Below are positions 1 to 7,240 of a stretch of DNA of 12,420 bases, one piece after another. The stretch's first letter is position 1. The number at the start of each line of letters is the position of its first letter. The DNA lies in contig DASTCC010000304.1 of the NCBI GenBank assembly GCA_035711465.1, forward strand, positions 1 to 12,420. Direction: 5' to 3'. The notes under the pieces were generated by a model. It did no database searches. It saw only the letters and a list, made by a program, of their open reading frames with translations, and was not told where the DNA came from. Origin of the DNA: DASTCC01 sp035711465 (GTDB taxonomy: Bacteria; Acidobacteriota; Vicinamibacteria; Vicinamibacterales; SCN-69-37). A program made the translations under genes and the position numbers.

Positions 1-1
1 C

Positions 2-979
2 GCATGGCGCGTGCACGGCAAGCCGCAAGGCGTCGCGCACGGCGTGACGGAGGCCGAGATCTACGGGCTGAAGATCCGTAGCCTGATCAGTCCGACGACG
101 CATCACTGGTTTCCGCCGTTTCAGCGGTGGCAGGCGCGCGAGGACATCGCGCGCTTTCCGTCGGAGAACGAGAACGCGCGCGCGCGCCTCGGCATGGTCG
201 GCGCCGCCGGCTTTCTTGGCCTGCTGGGCCTGCTCGTGTTTCCTCGCACGCCGGAGGCAGACGCGCGCGCCCGCCGGCTGCGCGCCACGGCCGTGCTGAC
301 CGCCGCGCTGCTGCTGCTCGGCACGGTCGGCGGTCTGAGCGCGTTGTTCAGCCTGCTCGTCTCCTCGGAGATCCGTGCCTACAATCGCGTCTCCGCGCTC
401 ATCGCATTCCTCGCGCTGGCCGGAGTCGCCACGTGGCTGGACCATTGGTTGCGCGGGCGTGCTGCGCGTCTGCGGGTGCTGGCCTTCACCGTCGTGCTGG
501 CGCTCGGCGTCGCGGATCAGTTGCCGCCGCTCCGCGATCTGGCTCACGAGCGCGCGGACCTCGCGCAGCGATTCGAAGAAAGCGAGAGGTTCTGGGCTCC
601 GATCGAAGCCACGCTGCCGGCCGGCGCCATGGTCTACCAGTTGCCGGTGCGGCCGTATCCGCTCGATTCCGGCGTCGGCCGCATGGGTGTGTACGGACAC
701 TTCCGCGCCTACCTCACGACGCGCCAGCTGCGATGGAGTTATCCGGCGCTGACCGACGCTCAGCGGGAGTGGGAACAGGAGGTCGCGCGCGTCGAGCCCG
801 ACAATCTGCCGAGGCATCTCGCCGGCCTCGGCTTCTCGTTGATCTCGATCAACCGCGCTGCGTATGCCGACGAGGGGCAGCGTTTGCGGGAACTGTTGAC
901 CGCCGCCGGGGCGACGTTCGTCGCCGAGAGCTGGGAATACCTCGTGCTCGATCTGCGGCCCGTGGGCGGCTTGAAATGA
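2..979 (+). CDS. Large polytopic membrane protein, C-terminal part (GT-C/YfhO-like; 5' end outside window)
   Basis: This gene is cut by the left edge: the frame is open from base 2, and what is visible is the C-terminal ~325 residues. It aligns along its length with the second half of the complete protein at 1833-3536. Shared landmarks are EIYGLK(I/L)RSL, HWF.PF..W, ARFP, (F/C)GLLGLL.FP and QLPVR...L.(A/S)G. Hydrophobic stretches suggest about four membrane helices (bases ~205-240, 280-365, 400-450, 480-530), then a soluble C-terminal domain of ~150 residues. The architecture resembles large GT-C/YfhO-type envelope proteins that transfer sugars from polyprenyl carriers, but I cannot name the family from sequence alone. 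GTG at base 11 is unlikely to be the real start because the paralogue has ~250 more residues before this point. The TGA overlaps the ATG of the methyltransferase, so the two are probably translationally coupled. The gene call is secure; the function is tentative. Confidence 0.85.
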   Translation, partial: AWRVHGKPQGVAHGVTEAEIYGLKIRSLISPTTHHWFPPFQRWQAREDIARFPSENENARARLGMVGAAGFLGLLGLLVFPRTPEADARARRLRATAVLTAALLLLGTVGGLSALFSLLVSSEIRAYNRVSALIAFLALAGVATWLDHWLRGRAARLRVLAFTVVLALGVADQLPPLRDLAHERADLAQRFEESERFWAPIEATLPAGAMVYQLPVRPYPLDSGVGRMGVYGHFRAYLTTRQLRWSYPALTDAQREWEQEVARVEPDNLPRHLAGLGFSLISINRAAYADEGQRLRELLTAAGATFVAESWEYLVLDLRPVGGLK

Positions 980-1836
980 GCGAGCCGTGCACGATCTGCG
1001 GCGGCGCGGCATTCGACGCGCCGGTGCTCGGCCCGCTCGCGCGCTGCCGCGCGTGCGGCTACGTCTTCCTGCCGCGCACGCCCGATCTGCCGGCGCAGAT
1101 CGAGGCGCTCTACGCCGGCGAGTACTTCACCGGCGCCGAGTTCGGCGACTACGCGAGGCAGCGGCCGACGTTTGCGCGCAACTTCCAGGCGTACCTGAAG
1201 CACATGCGGCGCGCCGGCGCCACGGGCGGCCGGCTGCTCGAAGTCGGCTGCGCCTACGGCTTCTTCCTCGAACAGGCGCAATCGTCGTTCGACGCCACCG
1301 GCATCGACGTCAACGAGCCCGCGATTGCGGCGGCGCGAGCGCTCGGCACGCGGGCCGAGTTCGCCGAGTTCCTCTCGTATCCGGTCGACGGGCCGATCGA
1401 CGTGGTCTGCATGTGGGACACGATCGAGCACCTGCTCGATCCGCGCGCGTATCTCGCGAAGGCGCAGGCAGTGCTCAGCGACGAGGGCTGGCTGTTTCTC
1501 ACGACCGGCGACATCGGCAGTACGATGGCGCGAGTCCGTGGCGCCCGCTGGCGAATGATTCATCCGCCGTCGCACCTCAATTACTTCTCGCGGCCGACGA
1601 TGACGCGCCTGCTCGACAGCGTGGGCTTCGACGTGCTCCCGATCCGCTCGGTCGGCACGCACCGTGACGTGCTCAACGTCCTGCACCTGCTCGGCCTGTT
1701 CTCGAAACGTCCGCTCGTCCGTCGCGTTTCGGGCAGGCTCGAGCGCGCGCTGACCGGCCGGCTGCCGCCGATCGGGTTCTACCTCAACCTGCACGACATC
1801 ATGTTCGTCGCGGCGCGAAAGCGGCGGCAGCCGTGA
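976..1836 (+). CDS. Class I SAM-dependent methyltransferase with N-terminal zinc-binding cysteines
   Basis: A 286-residue protein starting at the ATG that overlaps the previous stop (ATGA). The N-terminus has two CxxC pairs (C5, C8, C24, C27), a probable zinc knuckle. The Rossmann methyltransferase core follows: motif I LLEVGCAYG at residues 87-95, the acidic end of strand 2 at D111 (TGIDV), and the motif-IV region MWDTIEHLLDP from residue 146. This layout fits the Methyltransf_23-like enzymes often found in polysaccharide and glycolipid clusters, where they methylate sugars. The acceptor cannot be deduced. There is no signal peptide or convincing membrane helix, so it should act in the cytoplasm. 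The position between two paralogous membrane proteins, with 4-base overlaps at both ends, indicates a single transcript. The frame remains open upstream of 976, but that part is only a shadow of the preceding gene; the true start is set by the overlap and the cysteine motif. Confidence 0.88.
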   Translation: MSEPCTICGGAAFDAPVLGPLARCRACGYVFLPRTPDLPAQIEALYAGEYFTGAEFGDYARQRPTFARNFQAYLKHMRRAGATGGRLLEVGCAYGFFLEQAQSSFDATGIDVNEPAIAAARALGTRAEFAEFLSYPVDGPIDVVCMWDTIEHLLDPRAYLAKAQAVLSDEGWLFLTTGDIGSTMARVRGARWRMIHPPSHLNYFSRPTMTRLLDSVGFDVLPIRSVGTHRDVLNVLHLLGLFSKRPLVRRVSGRLERALTGRLPPIGFYLNLHDIMFVAARKRRQP

Positions 1837-3536
1837 CCCGCGCCCGCCGCCTGATCCTCTGGGCCGCGCAGCCCGCGATCGTCGCGCTCGCGGTGTGGCT
1901 GATGCTCGGCGGCCGCCAGTTCGACGCGCACGCGCCGCTCGCCCTCGACCACGACGCGGCGTTTGCCATCGTCCAGGCACGGACGACGATCGAGAAGGGA
2001 CTGTGGTGGACGAACCCCGATCTCGAGGTGCTGGCGCCCGACGACCCGCTGCTCCGTCCGCAGGCCGCGCACGTCGATCAGTTCCTGCTTCGTCTCGTCG
2101 GCCTCGCGATCCCCGATCCGATCCGTGCGGTCTTCGCCACGTGGGTGCTGATGCTCGTGATCGGCGGCGCCGTCTCCGCGTGGTGCCTTCGACAGCTTGG
2201 CGTGTCGGAGATCGGCGCGTGGTGCACGGGAGTGCTCTTTGCTCTCTGTCCTTTCGCGCTGACGCGAAACACCACCTACCTGGGTCTGACGCCGTACCTC
2301 GTGCCGTTTGCCGCGACGACGGCGTTGCTGCTGGCCGCCGGTCGCCCGGAGCGTCTCCGCGGGCGCAGCTGGATCGGCCTGATCGCCGGCAACGTGCTGC
2401 TGGCCGTGAACGCCACCTACTTCGCGCTCGCCGGTCTCGTCCTGATCGCGGTCGGCGCTCTCGCCGCGCTCTTCCGTCAGCGCAGCCGCGCCGTCGTCGT
2501 CGCAGGCGCGTCCGCCGCGGGCATCGTGGCGGTGATCTCGCTCATCAACGTCGGTCCGGTCCTCGCCGCCCGGGATCCCGACAACCCGGAGGCCTCGTTC
2601 CGCGACGCCGCCAACTCGGAGATCTACGGCCTGAAACTGCGATCGCTCGTCACGCCGCTGCCCGCCCACTGGTTCGGACCCTTTCGAGCGTGGGCCGCGG
2701 CCGACGCGGCGGCGCGTTTTCCGGATGACACCGAGTCGGTGAACTCGCGCCTCGGCCTGATCGCGACATTGGGATTCTGCGGTCTTCTCGGCCTGCTGTT
2801 CTTCCCGACGCTGATCACAGACGACGACGAAGGCGAAACCGTCCGCACCGCCTCACGGCTCGTGCTCGCGGCGACGCTCGTCGCGATGGTCGGCGGACTC
2901 GGCGCCGTCTTCAGCGAGCTGGTGACGCCGCATATTCGTGTCTTCGCGCGGATGACGCCGTTCATCGCGTTCTTCTCGCTCGCCGGCGTCGCGCTGGCGA
3001 TCGATCGGATGACGCGGCAGCGCCGGGCCTGGCGCGGCGCTCTCTGGGCCGTCGTACTTCTGCTCGGCGTGCTCGATCAGTCGGTGGCGCTGCGCCCGGT
3101 CGTCGCCAGCAGGGCCGAGGTCATGGCCGAGTTTCACGAGCTTCGACGGATGATCTTCATCACGGAGGCCCGCCTGCCAGTCGGCGCCCTGGTCTTCCAG
3201 TTGCCGGTGCGGCTCCAGCCGCTCGAGGCGGGCACGAATCGAATGGCGCGCCTCGACCTGTTCCGCCCGCAGAGCGCGGCGCGCGGACTGCGTTGGAGTC
3301 ATCCGGCGAACACACCCGACCGGCAGCGCCTGCACGCGGATGCGGCCGCGACGCCGACGCGCGATCTGCCTTCGTTGCTCGCGGCTCGCGGCGTTCGCGC
3401 GATCGTCCTGGATCGTTTCGGCTACGACGACGACGGCACGGCGGTGCTCGCGGAATTGCAGTCGGTGCCTGGCGCCACCGACGTGCTGATCAACATGCAG
3501 CGCTATGTGGTGCTGGTCGTGAATCCGTCCCGCTGA
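1833..3536 (+). CDS. Large polytopic membrane protein, possible GT-C-type transferase (paralogue of the gene at 2-979)
   Basis: A 567-residue integral membrane protein with a GTG start overlapping the methyltransferase stop (GTGA). The first helix is at about residues 8-26. An outward loop follows with D39-H40-D41 and then ARTTIEKGLWWTNP and HVDQFLL. About nine more hydrophobic segments run to about residue 415, and a ~150-residue soluble tail contains VFQLPVR. An acidic motif in the first external loop followed by many helices is typical of GT-C glycosyltransferases, where that aspartate is often catalytic; assigning that role here is inference. Other possibilities are a YfhO-like or otherwise uncharacterised membrane protein. 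The second half is clearly homologous to the truncated gene at the left edge, so the locus holds a duplication separated by the methyltransferase. A polyprenyl-phosphate sugar synthase-like gene follows 38 bases later and could supply the donor. The reading frame is certain; the biochemical role is moderate to low confidence. Confidence 0.82.
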   Translation: MTRARRLILWAAQPAIVALAVWLMLGGRQFDAHAPLALDHDAAFAIVQARTTIEKGLWWTNPDLEVLAPDDPLLRPQAAHVDQFLLRLVGLAIPDPIRAVFATWVLMLVIGGAVSAWCLRQLGVSEIGAWCTGVLFALCPFALTRNTTYLGLTPYLVPFAATTALLLAAGRPERLRGRSWIGLIAGNVLLAVNATYFALAGLVLIAVGALAALFRQRSRAVVVAGASAAGIVAVISLINVGPVLAARDPDNPEASFRDAANSEIYGLKLRSLVTPLPAHWFGPFRAWAAADAAARFPDDTESVNSRLGLIATLGFCGLLGLLFFPTLITDDDEGETVRTASRLVLAATLVAMVGGLGAVFSELVTPHIRVFARMTPFIAFFSLAGVALAIDRMTRQRRAWRGALWAVVLLLGVLDQSVALRPVVASRAEVMAEFHELRRMIFITEARLPVGALVFQLPVRLQPLEAGTNRMARLDLFRPQSAARGLRWSHPANTPDRQRLHADAAATPTRDLPSLLAARGVRAIVLDRFGYDDDGTAVLAELQSVPGATDVLINMQRYVVLVVNPSR

Positions 3537-3559
3537 AGAACGGTCAGGTCTTGTAGTTC

Positions 3560-3572
3560 GAGACCCCGTCTC
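3560..3572. other. Short hairpin (GAGAC-CCC-GTCTC) directly before the glycosyltransferase start
   Basis: A perfect 5-base inverted repeat with a 3-base loop lies two bases before ATG 3575. It is in the 38-base gap after the membrane-protein stop. The stem is followed by only two T residues, so it is a poor terminator. A very weak promoter-like pair overlaps it: TTGTAG at 3551 and TATGCT at 3574, spaced by 17 bases. If that pair were used, translation would have to begin at ATG 3593. The repeat may be chance. Confidence 0.25.
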
Positions 3573-3574
3573 TT

Positions 3575-4525
3575 ATGCTCCCACACCAGCCAATGAACGT
3601 CGAAGTCGTCGTCCCTGTCTACAACGAAGAAGGCAACATCGAGGAACTCTATCGCCAGGTCGTGGCCGCGCTCGAACCGCTGGGCGTGACCTTCGGGTTT
3701 CTGTACGTCGACGACGGCAGCCGTGACCGGACGGTGTCGATCCTCGAGGCGCTGCGCGCCAGGGATCCGCGCGTCAACTACCTGAGCTTCACGCGCAACT
3801 TCGGCCATCAGGCGGCGCTGCTCGCCGGCCTCGAGCATTCGACCGGCGACTCCGTCGTCACGATGGACGGCGATCTGCAGCATCCGCCGCACGTCATTCC
3901 GGCGCTGGTGCGCCACTGGCTCGGCGGCGCCGACGTCGTGATGACGACGCGCGAATTCGGGCGGTCGATGGGCGTGCTGAAGCGGATGGCGACGCTCGGG
4001 TTCTACCGGCTGATGAATCGCATCTCCGGTCTGAACCTGCCGCCGGGCGCCGCGGATTTCAGGCTGCTCGACCGGCGGGTCGTCGACGTGGTGACGTCGT
4101 TCTCCGAGCGGCAGAAGTTCATGCGCGGCCTCGTGCCGTGGACGGGCTTCCAGTCCGCACTGGTGGAATACGAGGTCGGGACGCGCCACGCCGGCGAGGT
4201 GAAGTACTCGCTCGCGAAGCTGGCGCAGCTCGCGTGGAATGGCGTGACCTCGTTTTCTGCGACGCCCTTGCGACTGGCGTTCTACTTCGGCCTCTGCATC
4301 TTCGCCGCGAGCGCGCTCTACGGCGCCGTCGCCGTCGTCGCGCACTTCCTCGGCCACACGCCGCCCGGCTGGACCTCGGTGCTCGTCAGCGTGCTCGCGA
4401 TGGGCGGCCTGCAGATGACGTTCATCGGCCTGATCGGCGAGTACCTGGCGCGCGTGTACGACGAGGTCAAGGGCCGGCCGCTCTACATGCTCAAGAGCAC
4501 CGACAAGACGCCACGGCCCCGGTAG
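3575..4525 (+). CDS. Family 2 glycosyltransferase, polyprenyl-phosphate sugar synthase type (DPM1/GtrB-like)
   Basis: A 316-residue protein with an N-terminal GT-A domain and two C-terminal membrane helices (about residues 230-258 and 265-290). Visible motifs are VVPVYNEEGNIEELY near the N-terminus for nucleotide binding, YVDDGS at residues 44-49, the metal-binding DGDLQHPP from D98 (a DxD-type motif), and QKFMRG from Q180 with W188 shortly after. This is the usual form of GtrB/ArnC/DPM1-like enzymes that transfer a sugar from a nucleotide donor to a polyprenyl phosphate at the inner face of the cytoplasmic membrane. The sugar cannot be predicted. Two starts are possible: ATG at 3575, and ATG at 3593, which gives MNVEVVVPVYNEE. 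The second matches the usual start of the family better; neither has a good Shine-Dalgarno sequence. The context suggests it provides a lipid-linked sugar for the upstream GT-C-like proteins. Confidence 0.92.
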   Translation: MLPHQPMNVEVVVPVYNEEGNIEELYRQVVAALEPLGVTFGFLYVDDGSRDRTVSILEALRARDPRVNYLSFTRNFGHQAALLAGLEHSTGDSVVTMDGDLQHPPHVIPALVRHWLGGADVVMTTREFGRSMGVLKRMATLGFYRLMNRISGLNLPPGAADFRLLDRRVVDVVTSFSERQKFMRGLVPWTGFQSALVEYEVGTRHAGEVKYSLAKLAQLAWNGVTSFSATPLRLAFYFGLCIFAASALYGAVAVVAHFLGHTPPGWTSVLVSVLAMGGLQMTFIGLIGEYLARVYDEVKGRPLYMLKSTDKTPRPR

Positions 4526-4533
4526 TCCGGGCC
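4515..4533 (+). terminator. GC hairpin spanning the glycosyltransferase stop codon
   Basis: GGCCCCGG (4515-4522) and CCGGGCC (4527-4533) can pair over seven base pairs with one bulged C, leaving a TAGT loop that contains the stop codon. No T tract follows, so it is not a standard intrinsic terminator. It could be a pause or RNA-processing structure at the end of the envelope cluster, and it marks a plausible boundary before the permease unit. Confidence 0.3.
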
Positions 4534-4564
4534 TATCGACCCCTGCCAACCGTTCACTAGCGCT

Positions 4565-4579
4565 GTTAGTCTAACGACT
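4565..4579. promoter_or_regulatory. Overlapping inverted repeats just upstream of the first ADOP permease
   Basis: The 56-base gap before GTG 4582 holds two overlapping palindromes: GTTAG-T-CTAAC (4565-4575) and AGTC-TAAC-GACT (4568-4579). They end two bases before the start codon and stand out as AT-richer than their surroundings. The position suits an operator or a leaderless promoter, and there is no Shine-Dalgarno sequence. A single CTAAC also occurs in the padR upstream region (7213-7217), but the full palindromes do not, so control by the same PadR is only a guess. Confidence 0.35.
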
Positions 4580-4581
4580 CA

Positions 4582-7173
4582 GTGCGCTGGCTCCTCCGAC
4601 TGCTGCTTTCGGCTGCCGATCGTCAGGCGATCGACAGCGATCTGGCCGAGCTGTACGAGCTGCGGCGGCACCAGCATGGCGACAGGGAAGCCCGGCGCTG
4701 GTTGCGGCGGCAACGCCGCTGGTACCCGTTCCACGTTCTCCGGGACCGTGTGCGGGCGAATCTCGTTCCGCACGCCGGCAGTGGAGGCCTCATGTCAGGG
4801 TTGTCGAGCGATCTCAAACACGGCGTGCACGGCCTGCTGCGCGCGCCCGGTCTTACGGCGACGCTCGTTCTGACCGTCGGGCTCGGCCTCGGCGCGACGG
4901 CGGCGATGGTGACGGTGATTCATGCGGTGCTGGTAAAACCCTTGCCGTACGAGAACCCCGATTCGCTGGTCTGGATCTTCTGGGACCGCCGGGGTTTCCA
5001 GAATCCGCTCTCGGTCGCGGACTACCGGGCGATCGAAGCACAGCAGACGGCGTTCTCGCACCTCGCGGCGTATCAGACGGACAGCGTCACGGTCACCGGC
5101 GGCGCCGCGCCGGCCCGCGTGACCGCGCGAGGCGTGACCTGGGCGTACTTTTCGACGCTCGGTCGTGTCGCGGCGCGAGGCCGCCTGTTCGACCAGGCCG
5201 ACGATCAGCCCGGCCGCCACATCGTCGTCCTGAGCCACGAGTTCTGGACGACGGAGTGCGGCGCGGATCCGTCGGCGATCGGGCGCGAACTGCCGATCGA
5301 TGGCGTCGGTCATACCGTCGTCGGCGTGGCCGCGGCGGATCGCAGTCCGCTCGATCGCGGGGTGTCCATCTTCCGGCTCGTGCATTGGAATCCGCCGCCG
5401 CGCCGGGGGCCGTTCTTCATTCGCGCGATCGCGCGGCTGCAGCCGGGCGTCACGCCGGCGGCGGCGCTGGATGAGCTCCGGGCGATCAACCGCCGGACGT
5501 TTCAGGACGCGGACGCGAGCTACGCGTTCCTGGACCTGAAGCGCCGGGCCGTCGGCGACGTCGGGTCCACGCTGGTGTTCGTGCTCGCCGCGGTGGGGTG
5601 CGTGCTCCTCATCGCCTGCGCCAACGCGGTGAACCTGCTGCTCGCGCGATCGATGCGCCGCGGACGTGAGCTGACGATTCGCGCGGCGCTCGGCGCGTCG
5701 CGCCGCCGGATCCTGCAGTATCTCGCGACCGAAACCGCGCTCCTGACGATCGGCGCCGCGGTCCTTGGCCTGGCGATCGCGGCGGGCGCTTTGCGGCTCA
5801 TTCATGTCTTCGGTGGCGAGTACATCCCTCGGATCGACGAGATCCGGCTGGGCGGTCCGGCCATCGCGTGGCTCGGGCTGCTGTCGCTGGCCAGCGCGAT
5901 CGTGATTGGCATCGTGCCCGCCATCCACAGCGCGCGGCTCGCGGAACATCGTCAGTTGCGCTCGGGCGGCCGGTCGGTCACCGACAGCCCGGCGTCGCGG
6001 CGCGTCCGTCGCGTCCTGGTCGGAGTCGAGTTCGCGATCGCTACGCCGCTCCTGATCGCCGCCGTGCTCGTCCTGACGACGCTCGAGCGGCTGCGGGACG
6101 TGCCCGTCGGCGTCGACTCGGCGAGGGTGCTGACGGCATCGATCGCGCTGCCTCAGAGCGCGTATCCGGACGCGGCCGCGACAGGCGCGTTCTGGCGCCG
6201 GGCGCTCGAACGGCTCGCCCGGCTCCCGGGCGTGGATGCCGCCGCCTTCGCGGACGGGCGTCCGCCGGACGAACTGGAGCAGCGCAACGACATCGATCTG
6301 GAAGATCAGCCGACGCCGCCCGGCAACGTCCAGCCGATGAGTCCGTGGGTCGGCGTCACCCCGGACGCGTTCAGGACCGTCGGTCTCTCCTTGCAGGAAG
6401 GACGGCTGCTCGACGATCGCGACTTTCTGCCGGGCTCGCCGAACGTCGTCGTCGTCGATCGCGCCTGGGCCGCGCGCTTCTTTCCGAACCAGCGCGTGCT
6501 CGGCCGCCGCTTCCGCTCCGGCGGGTGTTCCACCTGTGCCTGGACCACCGTCGTCGGCGTCGTTGGCACCGCGAAGTACCTCGGCCTCGGCGCGCCGGAC
6601 GAAGGCACGGTCTACTGGCCCCTCCGTGACCGCGATCGAAACCGGTACGTCCTGCTGCGATCGGCGCAGCCCGCGGCGCTCGTCGAGCCGCTCGGTCGGA
6701 TCTTCCGCGAGCTCGACCCGAATCTGGCGGTGACTGGCGTCGCCACGGTGGATCAGCTGGTCAACGAATCGCTCGCCCAGCCTCGCTACCTGAGCGTGCT
6801 GGTCGCGACGTTCGGCGCCACGGCCCTGGTGCTGTCGCTCGTCGGCATCTACGGCGTCATGACGTTCTTCGTGCAGCAGCACCGGCGCGACATCGGGATT
6901 CGGCTCGCGCTCGGCGGCGACCCGTACCAGATCGGGCGGCGCGTCGTCGGCCAGGGCCTGGCGATCGTGGCGATCGGCGTCGCGGCCGGCCTCGGCACGA
7001 CGTTCCTGACGACCCGAATCGTCTCGAGCGCCCTCTACGGCGTGAGCGCCACCGATCCGGTGACGCTGTCGATGGTGCCGGGCTTTCTCGTCGCCGCGGC
7101 GCTGGCCGCGTGTCTGATGCCCGCGCGGCGCGCGGCGGGTGTCGATCCCGCTGAGGTGCTGCGCGAGAGCTGA
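4582..7173 (+). CDS. ADOP-family orphan permease with prefix domain type 2 (MacB_PCD/FtsX twice)
   Basis: An 863-residue membrane protein. Residues ~1-65 match the small 'permease prefix domain 2' (LLRLLL...DLAELYELRR...ARRWLRRQ). Two repeats of the MacB periplasmic core plus FtsX unit follow. Helix 1 is at about 91-113, then a periplasmic domain, then helices near 328-352, 385-405 and 428-448. The second half begins near 475, with final helices near 740-768, 790-812 and 830-850. The FtsX signatures IRAALGAS (from I366) and IRLALGG (from I773) mark the duplicated halves. No Walker motifs are present and no ATPase gene is nearby, as usual for acidobacterial duplicated orphan permeases, whose transport role is unproven. 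GTG 4582 is the only start after the in-frame TAG at 4567 that keeps the prefix domain. A second in-frame ATG at 4792 has a GGAGG upstream. The second periplasmic domain carries C649xxC652. Confidence 0.9.
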   Translation: MRWLLRLLLSAADRQAIDSDLAELYELRRHQHGDREARRWLRRQRRWYPFHVLRDRVRANLVPHAGSGGLMSGLSSDLKHGVHGLLRAPGLTATLVLTVGLGLGATAAMVTVIHAVLVKPLPYENPDSLVWIFWDRRGFQNPLSVADYRAIEAQQTAFSHLAAYQTDSVTVTGGAAPARVTARGVTWAYFSTLGRVAARGRLFDQADDQPGRHIVVLSHEFWTTECGADPSAIGRELPIDGVGHTVVGVAAADRSPLDRGVSIFRLVHWNPPPRRGPFFIRAIARLQPGVTPAAALDELRAINRRTFQDADASYAFLDLKRRAVGDVGSTLVFVLAAVGCVLLIACANAVNLLLARSMRRGRELTIRAALGASRRRILQYLATETALLTIGAAVLGLAIAAGALRLIHVFGGEYIPRIDEIRLGGPAIAWLGLLSLASAIVIGIVPAIHSARLAEHRQLRSGGRSVTDSPASRRVRRVLVGVEFAIATPLLIAAVLVLTTLERLRDVPVGVDSARVLTASIALPQSAYPDAAATGAFWRRALERLARLPGVDAAAFADGRPPDELEQRNDIDLEDQPTPPGNVQPMSPWVGVTPDAFRTVGLSLQEGRLLDDRDFLPGSPNVVVVDRAWAARFFPNQRVLGRRFRSGGCSTCAWTTVVGVVGTAKYLGLGAPDEGTVYWPLRDRDRNRYVLLRSAQPAALVEPLGRIFRELDPNLAVTGVATVDQLVNESLAQPRYLSVLVATFGATALVLSLVGIYGVMTFFVQQHRRDIGIRLALGGDPYQIGRRVVGQGLAIVAIGVAAGLGTTFLTTRIVSSALYGVSATDPVTLSMVPGFLVAAALAACLMPARRAAGVDPAEVLRES
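4783..4794 (+). promoter_or_regulatory. Internal GGAGG plus ATG at the prefix/permease junction
   Basis: A GGAGG (4783-4787) lies four bases before an in-frame ATG (4792, codon 71 of the first permease). This is the best Shine-Dalgarno/ATG pair near the start of the gene, and it would yield a permease lacking the prefix domain. The prefix domain upstream is clearly conserved, so the GTG start is probably used as well or instead. Confidence 0.3.
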
Positions 7174-7184
7174 TCGAGGATCAA

Positions 7185-7204
7185 ACGGCGTGGCCCGGCG
7201 CCGT
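7185..7204 (+). terminator. Hairpin after the first ADOP permease
   Basis: ACGGCG (7185-7190) and CGCCGT (7199-7204) form a perfect 6-base stem with an 8-base loop, 11 bases after the permease stop. AAA precedes the stem and CTTAAC follows it, so only a minimal T run is present. It is a weak intrinsic-terminator candidate separating the first permease from padR. Confidence 0.35.
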
Positions 7205-7240
7205 CTTAACCCCTAACACTAATACCTGTATCTGTGATAG
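7205..7240 (+). promoter_or_regulatory. padR upstream region with candidate operator TATC-TGT-GATA (7229-7239)
   Basis: This is the most AT-rich short stretch in the permease region. It contains TAAC/TAAC/TAAT steps (7207-7223), a TAATAC at 7220-7225 that could act as a -10 box, and a perfect inverted repeat TATC (7229-7232), TGT, GATA (7236-7239) ending one base before ATG 7241. PadR proteins commonly bind short palindromes over their own promoter, so this is the likeliest autoregulatory site. No convincing -35 box or ribosome binding site is visible. Confidence 0.45.

Noticed and set aside
127..975. Open frame continuing upstream of the methyltransferase, suggesting a 569-residue fusion
   Set aside because: That part is arginine- and alanine-rich shadow sequence of the truncated membrane protein in another frame. 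The methyltransferase begins naturally at 976 with its cysteine motif.
760..1980. A 406-residue minus-strand open frame across the methyltransferase
   Set aside because: It spans three genuine plus-strand genes and their coupled overlaps and has an Arg-rich shadow composition.
3503..4549. A 348-residue minus-strand open frame opposite the glycosyltransferase
   Set aside because: The plus strand carries all the family 2 glycosyltransferase motifs; the antisense frame shows none of its own.
4795..6882. A 695-residue open frame on the minus strand opposite the first permease
   Set aside because: Low-complexity Arg/Asp/Glu/Gln composition typical of the antisense of GC-rich genes, with no recognisable motif, while the opposite strand encodes a clear permease.
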